Shown here one piece after another: positions 26,432-35,581 of a DNA stretch of 64,000 bases; the stretch's first letter is position 1; every line of letters starts with the position of its first letter. The translations under genes were made by a program, and so were the position numbers. Below the pieces are notes generated by a model. That model had not been told where the DNA came from. It saw nothing but the letters and a program-made list of their open reading frames with translations, and searched no databases. This DNA is from Lachnospiraceae bacterium (GTDB lineage Bacteria > Bacillota > Clostridia > Lachnospirales > Lachnospiraceae): contig CAJTEY010000007.1 in the NCBI GenBank assembly GCA_910575775.1, forward strand, positions 62,001 through 126,000, in the 5' to 3' direction.

Positions 26432-27082
26432 ATGCAGATTACCATTCGTGAACCCGGAAGCGCCATCACCCATTTTATCGGTATGATGATGGCTATTATC
26501 GCGGCAACGCCGCTTATGGTGAAAGCCGCCGTCGACGCAGACCATATCGTGTTTATCGCGCTGGCAGTCTTTATCGGCAGCATGATTGCCCTTTACGGCG
26601 CGAGCGCGCTCTACCACAGCGTCACCGTAAAAGACAGTATTTTGAAGGTATTCCGCAAACTGGACCACATGATGATTTTTGTGCTGATCGCCGGCTCTTA
26701 CACCCCGGTCTGCCTCGTAATTCTCGGCGACCGCCGCGGGTATATGCTTCTTTCCGCAGTCTGGGGCATCGCAATCGCGGGGATGCTTATCAAACTATGC
26801 TGGATCACCTGTCCTAAATGGTTTTCATCGGTCCTTTACATCGCTATGGGCTGGGCATGTCTCGCCGTTTTCGGCACGCTCTGGAGCACCCTCTCAAGAA
26901 GCGCCTTTTTATGGCTTCTCGCGGGCGGCATTTTCTACACGGCGGGCGGTGTCATCTACGCGTTAAAGCTGCCTGTTTTTAACTCAAAACACAAGAATTT
27001 CGGATCCCATGAAGTCTTTCACCTGTTCGTGATGGGCGGGAGCGTGTGCCACTTCATTTTCATGTATTTCTATGTGGCGTGA
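26432..27082 (+). CDS. hemolysin III (YqfA/PAQR) family membrane protein
   Basis: 216 residues, seven transmembrane helices, strong AAAGGAG eight bases before the start. Conserved PAQR metal-site residues are visible: ALYHS (Ser/His in the first region), KLDHMMIFVLIAGSYTP (Asp/His) and GSHEVFHLFVMGGSVCHF (two His near the C-terminus). The family is a zinc-dependent hydrolase-like membrane fold; the haemolysin name comes from one Bacillus protein and bacterial function is mostly linked to membrane lipid homeostasis. Monocistronic. Confidence 0.95.
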   Translation: MQITIREPGSAITHFIGMMMAIIAATPLMVKAAVDADHIVFIALAVFIGSMIALYGASALYHSVTVKDSILKVFRKLDHMMIFVLIAGSYTPVCLVILGDRRGYMLLSAVWGIAIAGMLIKLCWITCPKWFSSVLYIAMGWACLAVFGTLWSTLSRSAFLWLLAGGIFYTAGGVIYALKLPVFNSKHKNFGSHEVFHLFVMGGSVCHFIFMYFYVA

Positions 27083-27163
27083 CATTTTTTATCCGATCCA
27101 TCTGATACCTCCTCGTTACAATATTGTTGAAGCATATCAGTTATATGTCCCTACATTTCTCCG

Positions 27164-27194
27164 AAAAAAGGACTGCATCCCGCAATCCTTTTTT
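27164..27194. terminator. bidirectional intrinsic terminator
   Basis: AAAAAAGGA on one side and TCCTTTTTT on the other, with an inner TGC/GCA pair, between convergent HlyIII and galE. It has a T-run on both strands. Confidence 0.85.
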
Positions 27195-27262
27195 CAGTGT
27201 ATTTCTGTCCGTATCTTGTTTCATGCATCTGTCACCGGCATGCTGCATCAACTGCCACAGGC

Positions 27263-28279
27263 TTAGTCCTCATATCCGTTCGGGTTACTGCTCTGCCATC
27301 TCCAGGAATCCGCGCACATCTCCCTGATGCCAAACTGTGCTTCCCAGCCAAGCTCTCTCTTCGCCTTGTCCGCGTTGGCGTAGCAGGAGGCGATATCGCC
27401 CGCCCTTCTCTCCTTGATCACATACGGAATCTTTACGCCGGTCGCTTCCTCGAAATTCTTCACGATATCGAGCACACTGTACCCTGTGCCTGTTCCCAGA
27501 TTATAAATGCAAAGTCCCGCTTTCTCCTCAATCTTTTTCAGCGCCTTCACATGGCCCAGCGCCAGATCCACCACATGGATGTAGTCGCGCACGCCTGTGC
27601 CGTCCGGCGTATCATAATCGTTTCCGAAAACACCCAGCTCTTTGAGCTTACCCACTGCAACCTGCGTGATGTAAGGCATCAGATTGTTGGGGATGCCGTT
27701 GGGATTCTCGCCCATAGTGCCGCTCTTGTGCGCCCCGATGGGATTGAAGTAACGAAGCAGGATTACGTTCCACTCGGAATCGGCTTTCTGGATGTCCATC
27801 AGGATCTGTTCCAGCATGGATTTTGTCCATCCGTAAGGATTCGTGCACTGTCCCTTCGGGCATTCCTCCGTGATCGGAATAATGGCCGGATCGCCGTAAA
27901 CCGTTGCCGAGGAGGAAAAGATGATATTTTTCACATTGTGCCTGCGCATCACATCCACCAAAGTCAATGTCCCTGCAATATTGTTTTCATAGTATTCCCA
28001 AGGCTTCTGCACGGATTCGCCCACCGCTTTCAGCCCGGCGAAATGGATACAGGAATCAATTTCCTCCTTCGCAAAAATCTGCTCCAGGGCATCCCTGTCC
28101 AGAATGTCCGCCTTATAAAACTTCACGGGCTTTCCCGTAATCTTTTCCACCCTCTCAAGAGACTTTTCACTGGAATTTGCCAGATTGTCCACCACTACCA
28201 CGTCATAGCCTGCGCTCTGTAATTCTACTACCGTGTGGGAACCGATGTACCCGGCGCCTCCTGTCACTAAAATTGCCAT
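27263..28279 (-). CDS. galE: UDP-glucose 4-epimerase
   Basis: 338 residues, normal GalE length. Interconverts UDP-glucose and UDP-galactose (often also the GlcNAc/GalNAc pair) with bound NAD. Rossmann motif [11 protein letters not shown] at the N-terminus. Catalytic Ser in FSSSATVYG and the YxxxK motif in [12 protein letters not shown] are present. It lies 163 bp downstream of the UDP-sugar pyrophosphorylase gene, so the two may form a nucleotide-sugar module. Confidence 0.97.
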   Translation of the reverse strand: MAILVTGGAGYIGSHTVVELQSAGYDVVVVDNLANSSEKSLERVEKITGKPVKFYKADILDRDALEQIFAKEEIDSCIHFAGLKAVGESVQKPWEYYENNIAGTLTLVDVMRRHNVKNIIFSSSATVYGDPAIIPITEECPKGQCTNPYGWTKSMLEQILMDIQKADSEWNVILLRYFNPIGAHKSGTMGENPNGIPNNLMPYITQVAVGKLKELGVFGNDYDTPDGTGVRDYIHVVDLALGHVKALKKIEEKAGLCIYNLGTGTGYSVLDIVKNFEEATGVKIPYVIKERRAGDIASCYANADKAKRELGWEAQFGIREMCADSWRWQSSNPNGYED

Positions 28280-28442
28280 ATCCGCACCCCGCCTTTCTTT
28301 TCCGAAACTTTGTTTTTTGTTCTTAATGTGATTACAGTCTACACTGTTTTTCCCGCATATTCAATACAGGAATGTTACCTAAATCTGTCGAAATGTTGTC
28401 TGCATGGAATTTCAGCACAGCGGGAGAAACAGATCTGCCGCC

Positions 28443-29669
28443 CTACAGAAGGATGCCGTTCTCCCTGCACAGCTCCCGCGCGCTCTCCACCGAGTCAATC
28501 CCCGTCTTATTCTTAATGGGAGCAAATTCCCTGTTTCTGACCACCTCAAAGGGCAGGCAGGAATCCAGCTCGTGGATCATGTCCAGCACAAGCTGCTCAA
28601 ACTTATAGCCGTTTGGCTCCTCCGGCTTCACAAGCTCTCCCGTTGCATCCAGATAAGGAATCTTCTTCTCCACGATGTGGAGCGGAAGCTGTCTCGCCAC
28701 AATCTCCTCCAGATCCTTCACCCGGAACAGATAGTTTAAGATCACGCCGAAATCATAGGCCGGCTTTCCTTCCTCCGTCTTCGCCGCCATCAGTTCCGGC
28801 GTCATATCATAGTATTCCACAATGGACGGCCTGCCATCCTCCAGACACATCGCGCCCACCTTCTCGTCCGGCGCATTTTTCGCCACCACCTTTGCGCCAA
28901 CCGCGCTGCCCGTGGCAATCGTCGCTCCCACAAAGCACGGATCGGCAATGCGCTGCAGCACATTGTCCACAGCAAACACGTTGAGCCACTCCACGCCCGC
29001 CTGCCGCATCTTTTCCGCCACGCCCCATTTTATCATGGAAAGAAACCAACCGCCGCTGCCGTTGGGGGAGGTAGACATCTTATGCTTCGCCTCCATGTAT
29101 ACCTTCCCCTCATAATCCGAGGCCGGCGCCATATCCTGCATAAAGAAAGTCACATAGTCCGCGCTGTAACCGAAATACTTCTTTTCCTCAAAAAAGCGGA
29201 CAGTCGCATCATGGTTTTTCTCGCTTGTCATCACATAGAGGGGAATCCACGCCCCCGCCTGGTTCACAACATCCATCAGATTCTCAACCAGACGCTGAAA
29301 AATAAAAACATCCTTTGTCAGGCCGATATTATAAACACCCTTGGGCGCGTCGGAGCCAAGTCTGGTTCCCATGCCGCCGGCTAACAGCACCGCTCCTACC
29401 TTGCCTGCCCTGACCGCCTCCACGCCAATTTCCGTGTACGCCTCCCTTTTTTCCTCAATCTGCGGAAGCTCCATCACTGCAATCGGTTCAATCTTCCCTC
29501 TGGGATTTAAGGTTTCCCTTTTTTTGCAGAGCGACAGCATATCGAAATCCGTCTGTTCAATCTGGGAAAGCAATGCCTCCCTCTCTTCCGCCGCCAGCTC
29601 CTCGTAATATTTCAGCACATGAAGCTGTCCGTATTTTTCCAGTTTTTTGTATGCCTCCTGATAATTCAT
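28443..29669 (-). CDS. UDPGP-family UTP-sugar-1-phosphate uridylyltransferase
   Basis: 408 residues starting at MNYQEAYKKLEKYGQ, chosen for GGAGGG four bases upstream; the frame extends eight codons further without a site. This is the eukaryote-type UAP1/AGX family, not the bacterial GalU or GlmU type. The nucleotide-binding motif AGGMGTRLGSDAPKG is present, as are SPNGSGGW and NVFAVDNVLQRIADP. It should make UDP-GlcNAc, UDP-GalNAc or UDP-glucose from UTP and the sugar 1-phosphate; exact sugar not determinable here. Neighbouring galE is consistent with a HexNAc/hexose role. Confidence 0.92.
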   Translation of the reverse strand: MNYQEAYKKLEKYGQLHVLKYYEELAAEEREALLSQIEQTDFDMLSLCKKRETLNPRGKIEPIAVMELPQIEEKREAYTEIGVEAVRAGKVGAVLLAGGMGTRLGSDAPKGVYNIGLTKDVFIFQRLVENLMDVVNQAGAWIPLYVMTSEKNHDATVRFFEEKKYFGYSADYVTFFMQDMAPASDYEGKVYMEAKHKMSTSPNGSGGWFLSMIKWGVAEKMRQAGVEWLNVFAVDNVLQRIADPCFVGATIATGSAVGAKVVAKNAPDEKVGAMCLEDGRPSIVEYYDMTPELMAAKTEEGKPAYDFGVILNYLFRVKDLEEIVARQLPLHIVEKKIPYLDATGELVKPEEPNGYKFEQLVLDMIHELDSCLPFEVVRNREFAPIKNKTGIDSVESARELCRENGILL

Positions 29670-29765
29670 TGCACCCTCCGTTTTTTCTGACACTTATGTC
29701 ATATTTGTACTCCATATACAAAGTCCCGCACATACGCAGACGAAGCCTCTCTGTATATTATCACT

Positions 29766-29794
29766 ATCTTAACACGGGGCGGCCCGGCACTCAA
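29766..29794 (-). promoter_or_regulatory. promoter of the uridylyltransferase gene
   Basis: Minus strand TTGAGT, 17-bp GC-rich spacer, TAAGAT, about 95 bp before the chosen start. Confidence 0.55.
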
Positions 29795-29805
29795 CAGGGA
29801 AATCC

Positions 29806-29834
29806 TTTTCATTTCACCGTTTTTCCTTTATAAT
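29806..29834 (+). promoter_or_regulatory. promoter of the DUF4163/DUF3298 lipoprotein
   Basis: Plus strand TTTTCA, 17-bp spacer, consensus TATAAT, about 60 bp before the start; divergent from the previous promoter. Confidence 0.5.
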
Positions 29835-29892
29835 GAATTTACTAAAACAGGCGGGCAAGATCCCGCATTTATGTAGAAGGAGAACCGATACG

Positions 29893-31293
29893 ATGAAAAA
29901 GAGATATGTATCCATACTGCTGGCGGCGGCCCTTTCCGCAGTAAGTCTGAGCGCCTGCGGCACAGAAAACAGCTCCGATACGGATGCCCGACTGGAGATT
30001 TCAGACATCGAGGACGACGAAGCGGAAAGTGGAAGTCCCCAGGATGCCCCGCAAACAGAGGAAGATACCAGCGGTGCCGAAAATACCGGCGAACCATCTG
30101 ACACCGATGTCACATCTGGCCGTCCCAGTGCCAAGGAGCAGAAAAACTCCGAAAGTCCCATCTCTGTCACTTTCGAGGAAACCTCCGACGAAGTCAAGGG
30201 AGACGACGGCACAGTCATTTTCACAAGCGGCACACAGCGTCCTGTCGTGAGCATCAAAGGCGCAGAGGATATCACCGAAAAAATCAACGCGGATATCGCT
30301 GCATACTACGACACCTTCTCTTATGATGAAACGCTGTCTATGGCAAAGGAAGACTACGCGGCAAGTCTTGGCGAGGACGGGTGGGACTTCATTGGCTACA
30401 GCACGGAAATCAGCGCGAAGGTGACACGCATGGATGAGGCCGTGATTGCCTTCGAGATCACTGTTTATGACTTTACCGGCGGCGCCCACGGCAACTATGG
30501 CTCCATCGGGCGAAACTACAGCGCGAAAACAGGCGAGCTTCTCGCTTTCGATGAGATTTGCGAAGACTACGAAGCCTTCCACGCCGCAGCTCTGGATTAT
30601 ATGATCAATCTGGCCGAGACACCCGCCTATCAGGATAAACTGTTCGGCCCGCCTTCCAAAGATGATCTGGACAGCACACTTTTTAACCCGGAAAGCTGGG
30701 TATTTACCAAAAGCGGCATCAGCTTTTTAGCCGCTCCCTATGTCCTCGGCCCTTACGCTTCCGGAGAAATTTACTTCCGGCTGCCCTACGAAAAAGCCTA
30801 TGATCTGGGCTTAAAGGAGGACTACCGCTACGATGGCAGTTTTGTGGACGAGCGCAACTATATCTACAAATACGACCCCGAAACTTTCGAGCCCGTTGTG
30901 GACGGCGCACCCGACTGCTATTTTGACCTTGACGGGGACGGCACGGAGGAAGGACTCGCCTTTTACGGTCAGGTCGTCGACCCCGGAACCGGAGCTTCCA
31001 GCTATGCTTTTTATATCGACGGGAAAGATTATGGAGACGTCATAAAGGATGAACTGCAGAATATTGAGGACAACGGCTATCTGGCGGACACTTATGCCCT
31101 GTATCACGCCGACGCCCCGGACGGGGGTGTTCCGGCAATCGCCGTGCTCTTTACGGAAATTGGTGACGGATTGGAGAGTGACGGTAGTCAGATCCGCCAT
31201 CCCCGCTCCTTCATTTTCGGCTACACGAAAGAACAGGGACTGTACTATATGTACTGGGATAAGGGCTTTGTCACACTGCCCGGACAGCCATAG
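29893..31293 (+). CDS. DUF4163/DUF3298 lipoprotein
   Basis: 466 residues from MKKRYVSILLAAALSAVSLSACG, chosen because AAGGAG lies ten bases before it and the lipobox LSAC then falls at the right place. An acidic, disordered linker (residues 24-100) is followed by a DUF4163 domain (about 110-200) and a DUF3298 domain with the typical YDFTGGAHGNYG and LFAF-like segments (LAFDEICEDYEAF). The same domain pair occurs in RsiV and in PdaC-type deacetylases, but no catalytic deacetylase domain is visible here. The C-terminal 130 residues include an EF-hand-like loop (FDLDGDGTEEGLAFYG). Extracellular and lipid-anchored; precise role unknown. Confidence 0.87.
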   Translation: MKKRYVSILLAAALSAVSLSACGTENSSDTDARLEISDIEDDEAESGSPQDAPQTEEDTSGAENTGEPSDTDVTSGRPSAKEQKNSESPISVTFEETSDEVKGDDGTVIFTSGTQRPVVSIKGAEDITEKINADIAAYYDTFSYDETLSMAKEDYAASLGEDGWDFIGYSTEISAKVTRMDEAVIAFEITVYDFTGGAHGNYGSIGRNYSAKTGELLAFDEICEDYEAFHAAALDYMINLAETPAYQDKLFGPPSKDDLDSTLFNPESWVFTKSGISFLAAPYVLGPYASGEIYFRLPYEKAYDLGLKEDYRYDGSFVDERNYIYKYDPETFEPVVDGAPDCYFDLDGDGTEEGLAFYGQVVDPGTGASSYAFYIDGKDYGDVIKDELQNIEDNGYLADTYALYHADAPDGGVPAIAVLFTEIGDGLESDGSQIRHPRSFIFGYTKEQGLYYMYWDKGFVTLPGQP

Positions 31294-31362
31294 CAGACAG
31301 CTTCGTGATGATTGCGCTTCGAACCGGCCTAAAGCCCTGCCGCCTGTTTGCCATCCCATTGT

Positions 31363-32481
31363 TTATCGGCTCTTGCAGGCCGTCAGTGCCTCTGCAATTT
31401 CCGCTGCTTCCTTCGCCGGATAAAACAGCCGCGCCGAGGCTTCCAATGCAATCTCGGTAATACTTTCACTTTTCAGATAAAACTCTACTTCTGAGGGAGA
31501 CATTTTGTTCTCCCTCTCATGCCATGTCTGAATCACATCATTCAGCTTCTGAAAATGTGCCATCAACGCTCCGAACTCCTGTATGCGGTCGATAGTGCCA
31601 CTTCCATAAGCCTGTCTTTCCAGCTCGGATACCGCAATTACCTGCATGGACATCTTCAACTCTCCCGTTATGTCAGAGGCTTCCATCAGCACATCCGGCC
31701 GCTTTTCAAGGCATGCCAGCATATACGCCTTCGCACCGCCTATGTCCTTTTCCAGAAAGAACCCGGAAAGCCGCTCCTTGATCTCCGCCGTCTCCCGCTT
31801 TTCATCGGTCATGCCCACTTTGCACTCATAAACCCTGAGCCCCTGCACATTCACCCAGACATACAGAAGAAACTCCGAGATAAAACCGTAGACCCGTTTG
31901 TGATAGTCGTCATACCCGGAGGCGTCGATCCTGTCTTCCGCCTTCCCGAAAATATCAAAAAGCCACGCACAGTAGGCGTCGTAAATCTCTTTCCTGCAGA
32001 CCATCATGTTGCCGAAGTAAGTGCCCCTGCTGTGTACCAGCCGCTCAAAAGTCTCGTGGTATGCAGGGTAAAACTGTCGGATCACCTCGCCCACAGCCTC
32101 CAGATCGTGGATATTGTAATCCCCGGCATACCCCTCATAATAAGTAAAGTTCAGTTTCAGTTTTTTCGAGGTAATGATGTCATATGCCGAGAGGATGTCT
32201 TCGTATTCCCTCTCCGTGAGAATCCGCCCCTCCTCCGTACAGAAATACCGCCGGTAATGACATATCCCTACATAATCGGAAGTCTTTATATTTTTCCACA
32301 CCCAGTAAACACCTGTCAGCTCCCCGTAATAGCAGTTCTTTTCAGAAATACTGACACCCGTGTCATCCCTCATGTACCCGAGATCCTCCGATCCGGCCCG
32401 CCCTACCTGTAAGGGCACATAGACAGGGTCTCCGGGCTCCGGAAATTTTTTGTGTGTCATGGTAAAGATCGTTACACTCAT
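31363..32481 (-). CDS. DUF4422 glycosyltransferase-like protein
   Basis: 372 residues from MSVTIFTMTHKKFPEP, chosen for AAGGGGAG eight bases upstream. The first 250 residues match DUF4422, a family found in capsule and cell-surface polysaccharide loci: SISEKNCYYGELTGVYWVWKN, VGICHYRRYF, GNMMVCRKEIYDAYCAWLF and FISEFLLYVW. The C-terminal 120 residues are helical and not recognised. It is cytoplasmic and follows the MATE gene by 35 bp, so is probably co-transcribed with it. Substrate unknown. Confidence 0.88.
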   Translation of the reverse strand: MSVTIFTMTHKKFPEPGDPVYVPLQVGRAGSEDLGYMRDDTGVSISEKNCYYGELTGVYWVWKNIKTSDYVGICHYRRYFCTEEGRILTEREYEDILSAYDIITSKKLKLNFTYYEGYAGDYNIHDLEAVGEVIRQFYPAYHETFERLVHSRGTYFGNMMVCRKEIYDAYCAWLFDIFGKAEDRIDASGYDDYHKRVYGFISEFLLYVWVNVQGLRVYECKVGMTDEKRETAEIKERLSGFFLEKDIGGAKAYMLACLEKRPDVLMEASDITGELKMSMQVIAVSELERQAYGSGTIDRIQEFGALMAHFQKLNDVIQTWHERENKMSPSEVEFYLKSESITEIALEASARLFYPAKEAAEIAEALTACKSR

Positions 32482-32516
32482 ATGATGTTCTCCCCTTAGA
32501 TTTCCAGACATTCATG

Positions 32517-33890
32517 TCATGCCTGCTGTGTCGTTTCCGTGCCGTCTGCCCCGGCATTTAACATCCTTTCCAACTTCTTCCTCACATAGAAAAAAGCCGG
32601 AATCAGAAAAATATCTGCAAAAATCCATGCCAGCGGGTTCGCAAACCGCACCGCACTGAATCCAAACTGAGGCACAAGCAGAAATCCGGCCAGCGCTCTC
32701 GCCAGCATCTCAAACGCCCCCGCAAAAACCGCCAGCCTGCTGAAACCCATCCCCTGGATCAGAAAACGGACAATATTCACAAGCGCAAGCGGGAAATAGA
32801 ACACCGCATTCATCTGTATGAAAGAATAGGCGTTGGCGATGATCTGCGTCTCACCAGCATCCAGAAACAGCAAGAGAAGCTGTTTCCCGAACAGGAACAC
32901 CCCGCCGAGCGCTATCAGGGAATAAATCAGCCCTAACAGCGTGCAGCTCTTAAGTCCCCTGTCCACACGCTCCAGATTCCCCGCCCCCACATTCTGGCCG
33001 CCGTAAGTAGCCATAGTGGATCCCATCGCATCAAAGGGGCACACCAGTAGCATACTCACCTTACCACCTGCCGTGACCGCCGCCACCGCATTGGAGTCAA
33101 TACCGTTCACCGCGCTCTGCAAAATCACGCTGCCGATGGCTGTGATCGAATACTGCAGTCCCATAGGAATCCCCATATTGCAGAGCTTCGCCGCATAGTC
33201 CCGGTCCCATCTGCGCTCATCCGCAGAGAGTTTTAATATCGTAAACTTTCTGCGCATATAAATCAGGCAGGCAAAACCCGCGATGGCCTGCGATACCACC
33301 GTGGCAACCGCCGCCCCAGCCACGCCCATATGCAGCACGACAATACAGAAGGCATCCAGAAAAATATTAAGAACCGCCGCTGTCACAAGAAACACCACAG
33401 GCGTCCTGCTGTCCCCCAGCGACCGCAGGATAGCTGCCGTCATATTGTAGAGAAACACCACGGGTATGCCAAGAAAAATAATAATTATGTAGTCGTAAGA
33501 ACCGTCAATGATGTTCGCCGGCGTCCGCATAAGCAGCAAAATCTGGCGACAAAGCAAGGATACCACGGTCGTGACCAGCACGGAAAAAATCACAGACAGC
33601 CACACACTGTTCGCCACAAACCGGCGAAGCGCCTCCTCGTGCTTCGCGCCGTACTCCTGTGCAATCGGGATGCCAAAGCCGCTGCACACGCCCATGCAGA
33701 ATCCGATAATCAGGAAATTGACGGAGCCTGTCGCCCCCACCGCCGCCAGGGCATCCACACCCAGATAATGGCCCACAATAATCGCGTCCACCATGCTGTA
33801 GAACTGCTGAAAAACAAGCCCAAACAAAAGTGGCACGGCAAAGCCCAGAATCAGCCGCATGGGACTTCCCTTCGTCATATCTTTTTCCAT
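32517..33890 (-). CDS. MATE-family multidrug/solute exporter (first copy)
   Basis: 457 residues from MEKDMTKGSPMRLILG, chosen for GGAGG five bases upstream rather than the ATG 15 bp earlier. Twelve transmembrane helices; family motifs FQQFYSMVDAIIVGHYLG in helices 1-2 and SLGDSRTPVVFLV near 175. Exports drugs or metabolites with Na+ or H+. Its message carries a long, highly folded leader (33918-34028). A second, distinct MATE gene is divergent from it. Confidence 0.94.
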   Translation of the reverse strand: MEKDMTKGSPMRLILGFAVPLLFGLVFQQFYSMVDAIIVGHYLGVDALAAVGATGSVNFLIIGFCMGVCSGFGIPIAQEYGAKHEEALRRFVANSVWLSVIFSVLVTTVVSLLCRQILLLMRTPANIIDGSYDYIIIIFLGIPVVFLYNMTAAILRSLGDSRTPVVFLVTAAVLNIFLDAFCIVVLHMGVAGAAVATVVSQAIAGFACLIYMRRKFTILKLSADERRWDRDYAAKLCNMGIPMGLQYSITAIGSVILQSAVNGIDSNAVAAVTAGGKVSMLLVCPFDAMGSTMATYGGQNVGAGNLERVDRGLKSCTLLGLIYSLIALGGVFLFGKQLLLLFLDAGETQIIANAYSFIQMNAVFYFPLALVNIVRFLIQGMGFSRLAVFAGAFEMLARALAGFLLVPQFGFSAVRFANPLAWIFADIFLIPAFFYVRKKLERMLNAGADGTETTQQA

Positions 33891-33917
33891 AATATCCTCC
33901 ATCACTCTAGTTTACGG

Positions 33918-34028
33918 AGAATGCCCGTATTTCAGGCATTCTACTGCGTGAGAGTGATTTGCAAAGCAAATCTGGAACTTCTCCACGAAACAGCCTCTGC
34001 TGTGAGTGGTTAGAAGTTCTTCTCACGC
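33918..34028 (-). promoter_or_regulatory. branched, highly structured leader before MATE gene
   Basis: Within the 5' leader of the minus-strand MATE message. Outer stem GCGTGAGA/TCTCACGC (33946-33953 with 34021-34028) encloses two arms. One arm is GATTTGC-AAA-GCAAATC at 33956-33972. The other is GAACTTCT/AGAAGTTC (33975-33982 with 34012-34019) extended by CCAC/GTGG and capped by ACAGC-CTCT-GCTGT. A separate hairpin AGAATGCC/GGCATTCT (33918-33942) follows before the ribosome site. All stems are perfect. This looks like a three-way-junction regulatory RNA; I do not recognise a known riboswitch class. Confidence 0.55.
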
Positions 34029-34043
34029 TAACCATTTGCGACG

Positions 34044-34071
34044 ATTGTATCACAATGCACCGAAAACACAA
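34044..34071 (-). promoter_or_regulatory. promoter of the minus-strand MATE gene
   Basis: Minus strand TTGTGT, 16-bp spacer, TACAAT. It places the branched structure inside the transcribed leader of about 145 nt. Confidence 0.6.
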
Positions 34072-34119
34072 GCGTTTATTTTATAAAAATCATAAAAAAT
34101 TTAAAGTTTGGAAAACCAA

Positions 34120-34148
34120 TTGACAGGGGGAACGGAATGTATTAAGAT
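34120..34148 (+). promoter_or_regulatory. promoter of the plus-strand MATE gene
   Basis: Perfect TTGACA, 17-bp spacer, TAAGAT, 35 bp before the start codon. Confidence 0.7.
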
Positions 34149-34183
34149 GTTATCACTTTACGCAAAAAACGGAGGGTTTTTCC

Positions 34184-35581
34184 ATGCAGAGCGTATCCGC
34201 AAAAGATAACTTTTATCATAAGATATTAAAGCTGGTAATTCCGATCATCATACAGAATCTCCTGAGCGCTGCCGTGAGCTCAGCAGACGTGATTATGCTC
34301 AACTATGTAGGACAGTCCTCCATCTCCGCCGTATCGCTGGCCGCCAACTACGCCAGCGTTCTCTTTATGATCTATTACGGTCTGGGAACGGGCGCCTCCA
34401 TGCTCAGCGCACAGTATTGGGGAAAGGGAGATCTCCAGCCGATCCGCGCCGTTCAAGGCATCGCCATGCGGTTTTCCCTTGTTATCTCCCTCGGCTTCTC
34501 CGGCTTCGCCTTCTTTGCGCCGGAGCTTATGATGAAGCTTTTCACCAATGACACGGAGCTTATTACCATCGGCGCCGGGTATCTGCGCGTGATGGCTGTC
34601 ACCTATCTTTGCTGGGGTATCATAGAAGTGTATCTGGCGATTCTTAGAAGCATCGGGCGGGTCACCGTCTGCATGGTTTTAAATGTGATGGCTTTCACCC
34701 TGAATATATTTTTGAATGCCGTGTTTATCTTCGGGCTTTTCGGCGCCCCGCAGCTTGGCGCCACCGGCGTGGCCATCGCCACCGCCCTGTCCCGGATCAT
34801 CGAACTGATCGGCTGTATCGTAGTATCCATGTTCAGCAAGGATATCAAGCTGAAATTCAGCTATATGTTCCTGCGCAACAGACTTCTGTTTCAGGATTTT
34901 GTCAGGCTGTCCCTGCCTGCCCTTGGCAACGACATCGCCTGGAGCGTTGCCTTCTCCATGTACTCTGTGATTCTGGGGCACATGGGTTCCGATGCGGTGG
35001 CCGCCAATTCCCTTGTGATCGTTGTCAGAAATTTCGGCACTGTACTCTGCTTTGGTACCGCCAGCGCAGGCGGCATCCTTCTCGGCAATGTGATGGGCGA
35101 GGGGAATATGGAACACGCGAGATCCTATGCCTCCAAACTGATGAAGCTCACTGTCATCACGGGAGCTGTCGGCGGCGTGCTTGTACTTCTCGCCACGCCC
35201 TTTGTGCTGCATTTTGCGAAGCTTTCCGAGACAGCCATGCATTATCTGAAATATATGCTGCTCATCAACACATACTACATCATGGGAGCCGCCGTCAACA
35301 CGACCCTGATCGCGGGCGTATTCCGTGCCGGCGGCGACAGCCGTTTCGGTCTGATCTGCGATGTGATTGACATGTGGGTCTATGCGGTGCCGCTCGGTTT
35401 TCTCGCGGCTTTCGTCTTCAAGCTGCCTGTTCTCTGGGTATATTTTCTGCTGTGCACCGATGAGTTTGTGAAATGGCCCTGGGTCATCAGACATTACCGC
35501 AGCGGCAAATGGCTGAAGAACATTACGAGAGAGGATCTGTTTGCGGCGGAAACCGCCGCAAAATCATCCGGCGGGGCATGA
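34184..35581 (+). CDS. MATE-family exporter (second copy)
   Basis: 465 residues, twelve transmembrane helices, preceded by GGAGGG. N-terminal motif LLSAAVSSADVIMLNYVGQSS; SAQYWGKGD near 85; TTLIAGVFRAGGDSRFGL near 375. It belongs to a different MATE subgroup from the divergent copy, with low similarity between the two, so this is not a recent duplication. Its 3' end overlaps the convergent LuxR-type gene by 18 bp. Confidence 0.94.
   Translation: MQSVSAKDNFYHKILKLVIPIIIQNLLSAAVSSADVIMLNYVGQSSISAVSLAANYASVLFMIYYGLGTGASMLSAQYWGKGDLQPIRAVQGIAMRFSLVISLGFSGFAFFAPELMMKLFTNDTELITIGAGYLRVMAVTYLCWGIIEVYLAILRSIGRVTVCMVLNVMAFTLNIFLNAVFIFGLFGAPQLGATGVAIATALSRIIELIGCIVVSMFSKDIKLKFSYMFLRNRLLFQDFVRLSLPALGNDIAWSVAFSMYSVILGHMGSDAVAANSLVIVVRNFGTVLCFGTASAGGILLGNVMGEGNMEHARSYASKLMKLTVITGAVGGVLVLLATPFVLHFAKLSETAMHYLKYMLLINTYYIMGAAVNTTLIAGVFRAGGDSRFGLICDVIDMWVYAVPLGFLAAFVFKLPVLWVYFLLCTDEFVKWPWVIRHYRSGKWLKNITREDLFAAETAAKSSGGA

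Noticed and set aside
27197..28222. 341-codon plus-strand frame
   Set aside because: Antisense to galE, which shows all catalytic motifs.
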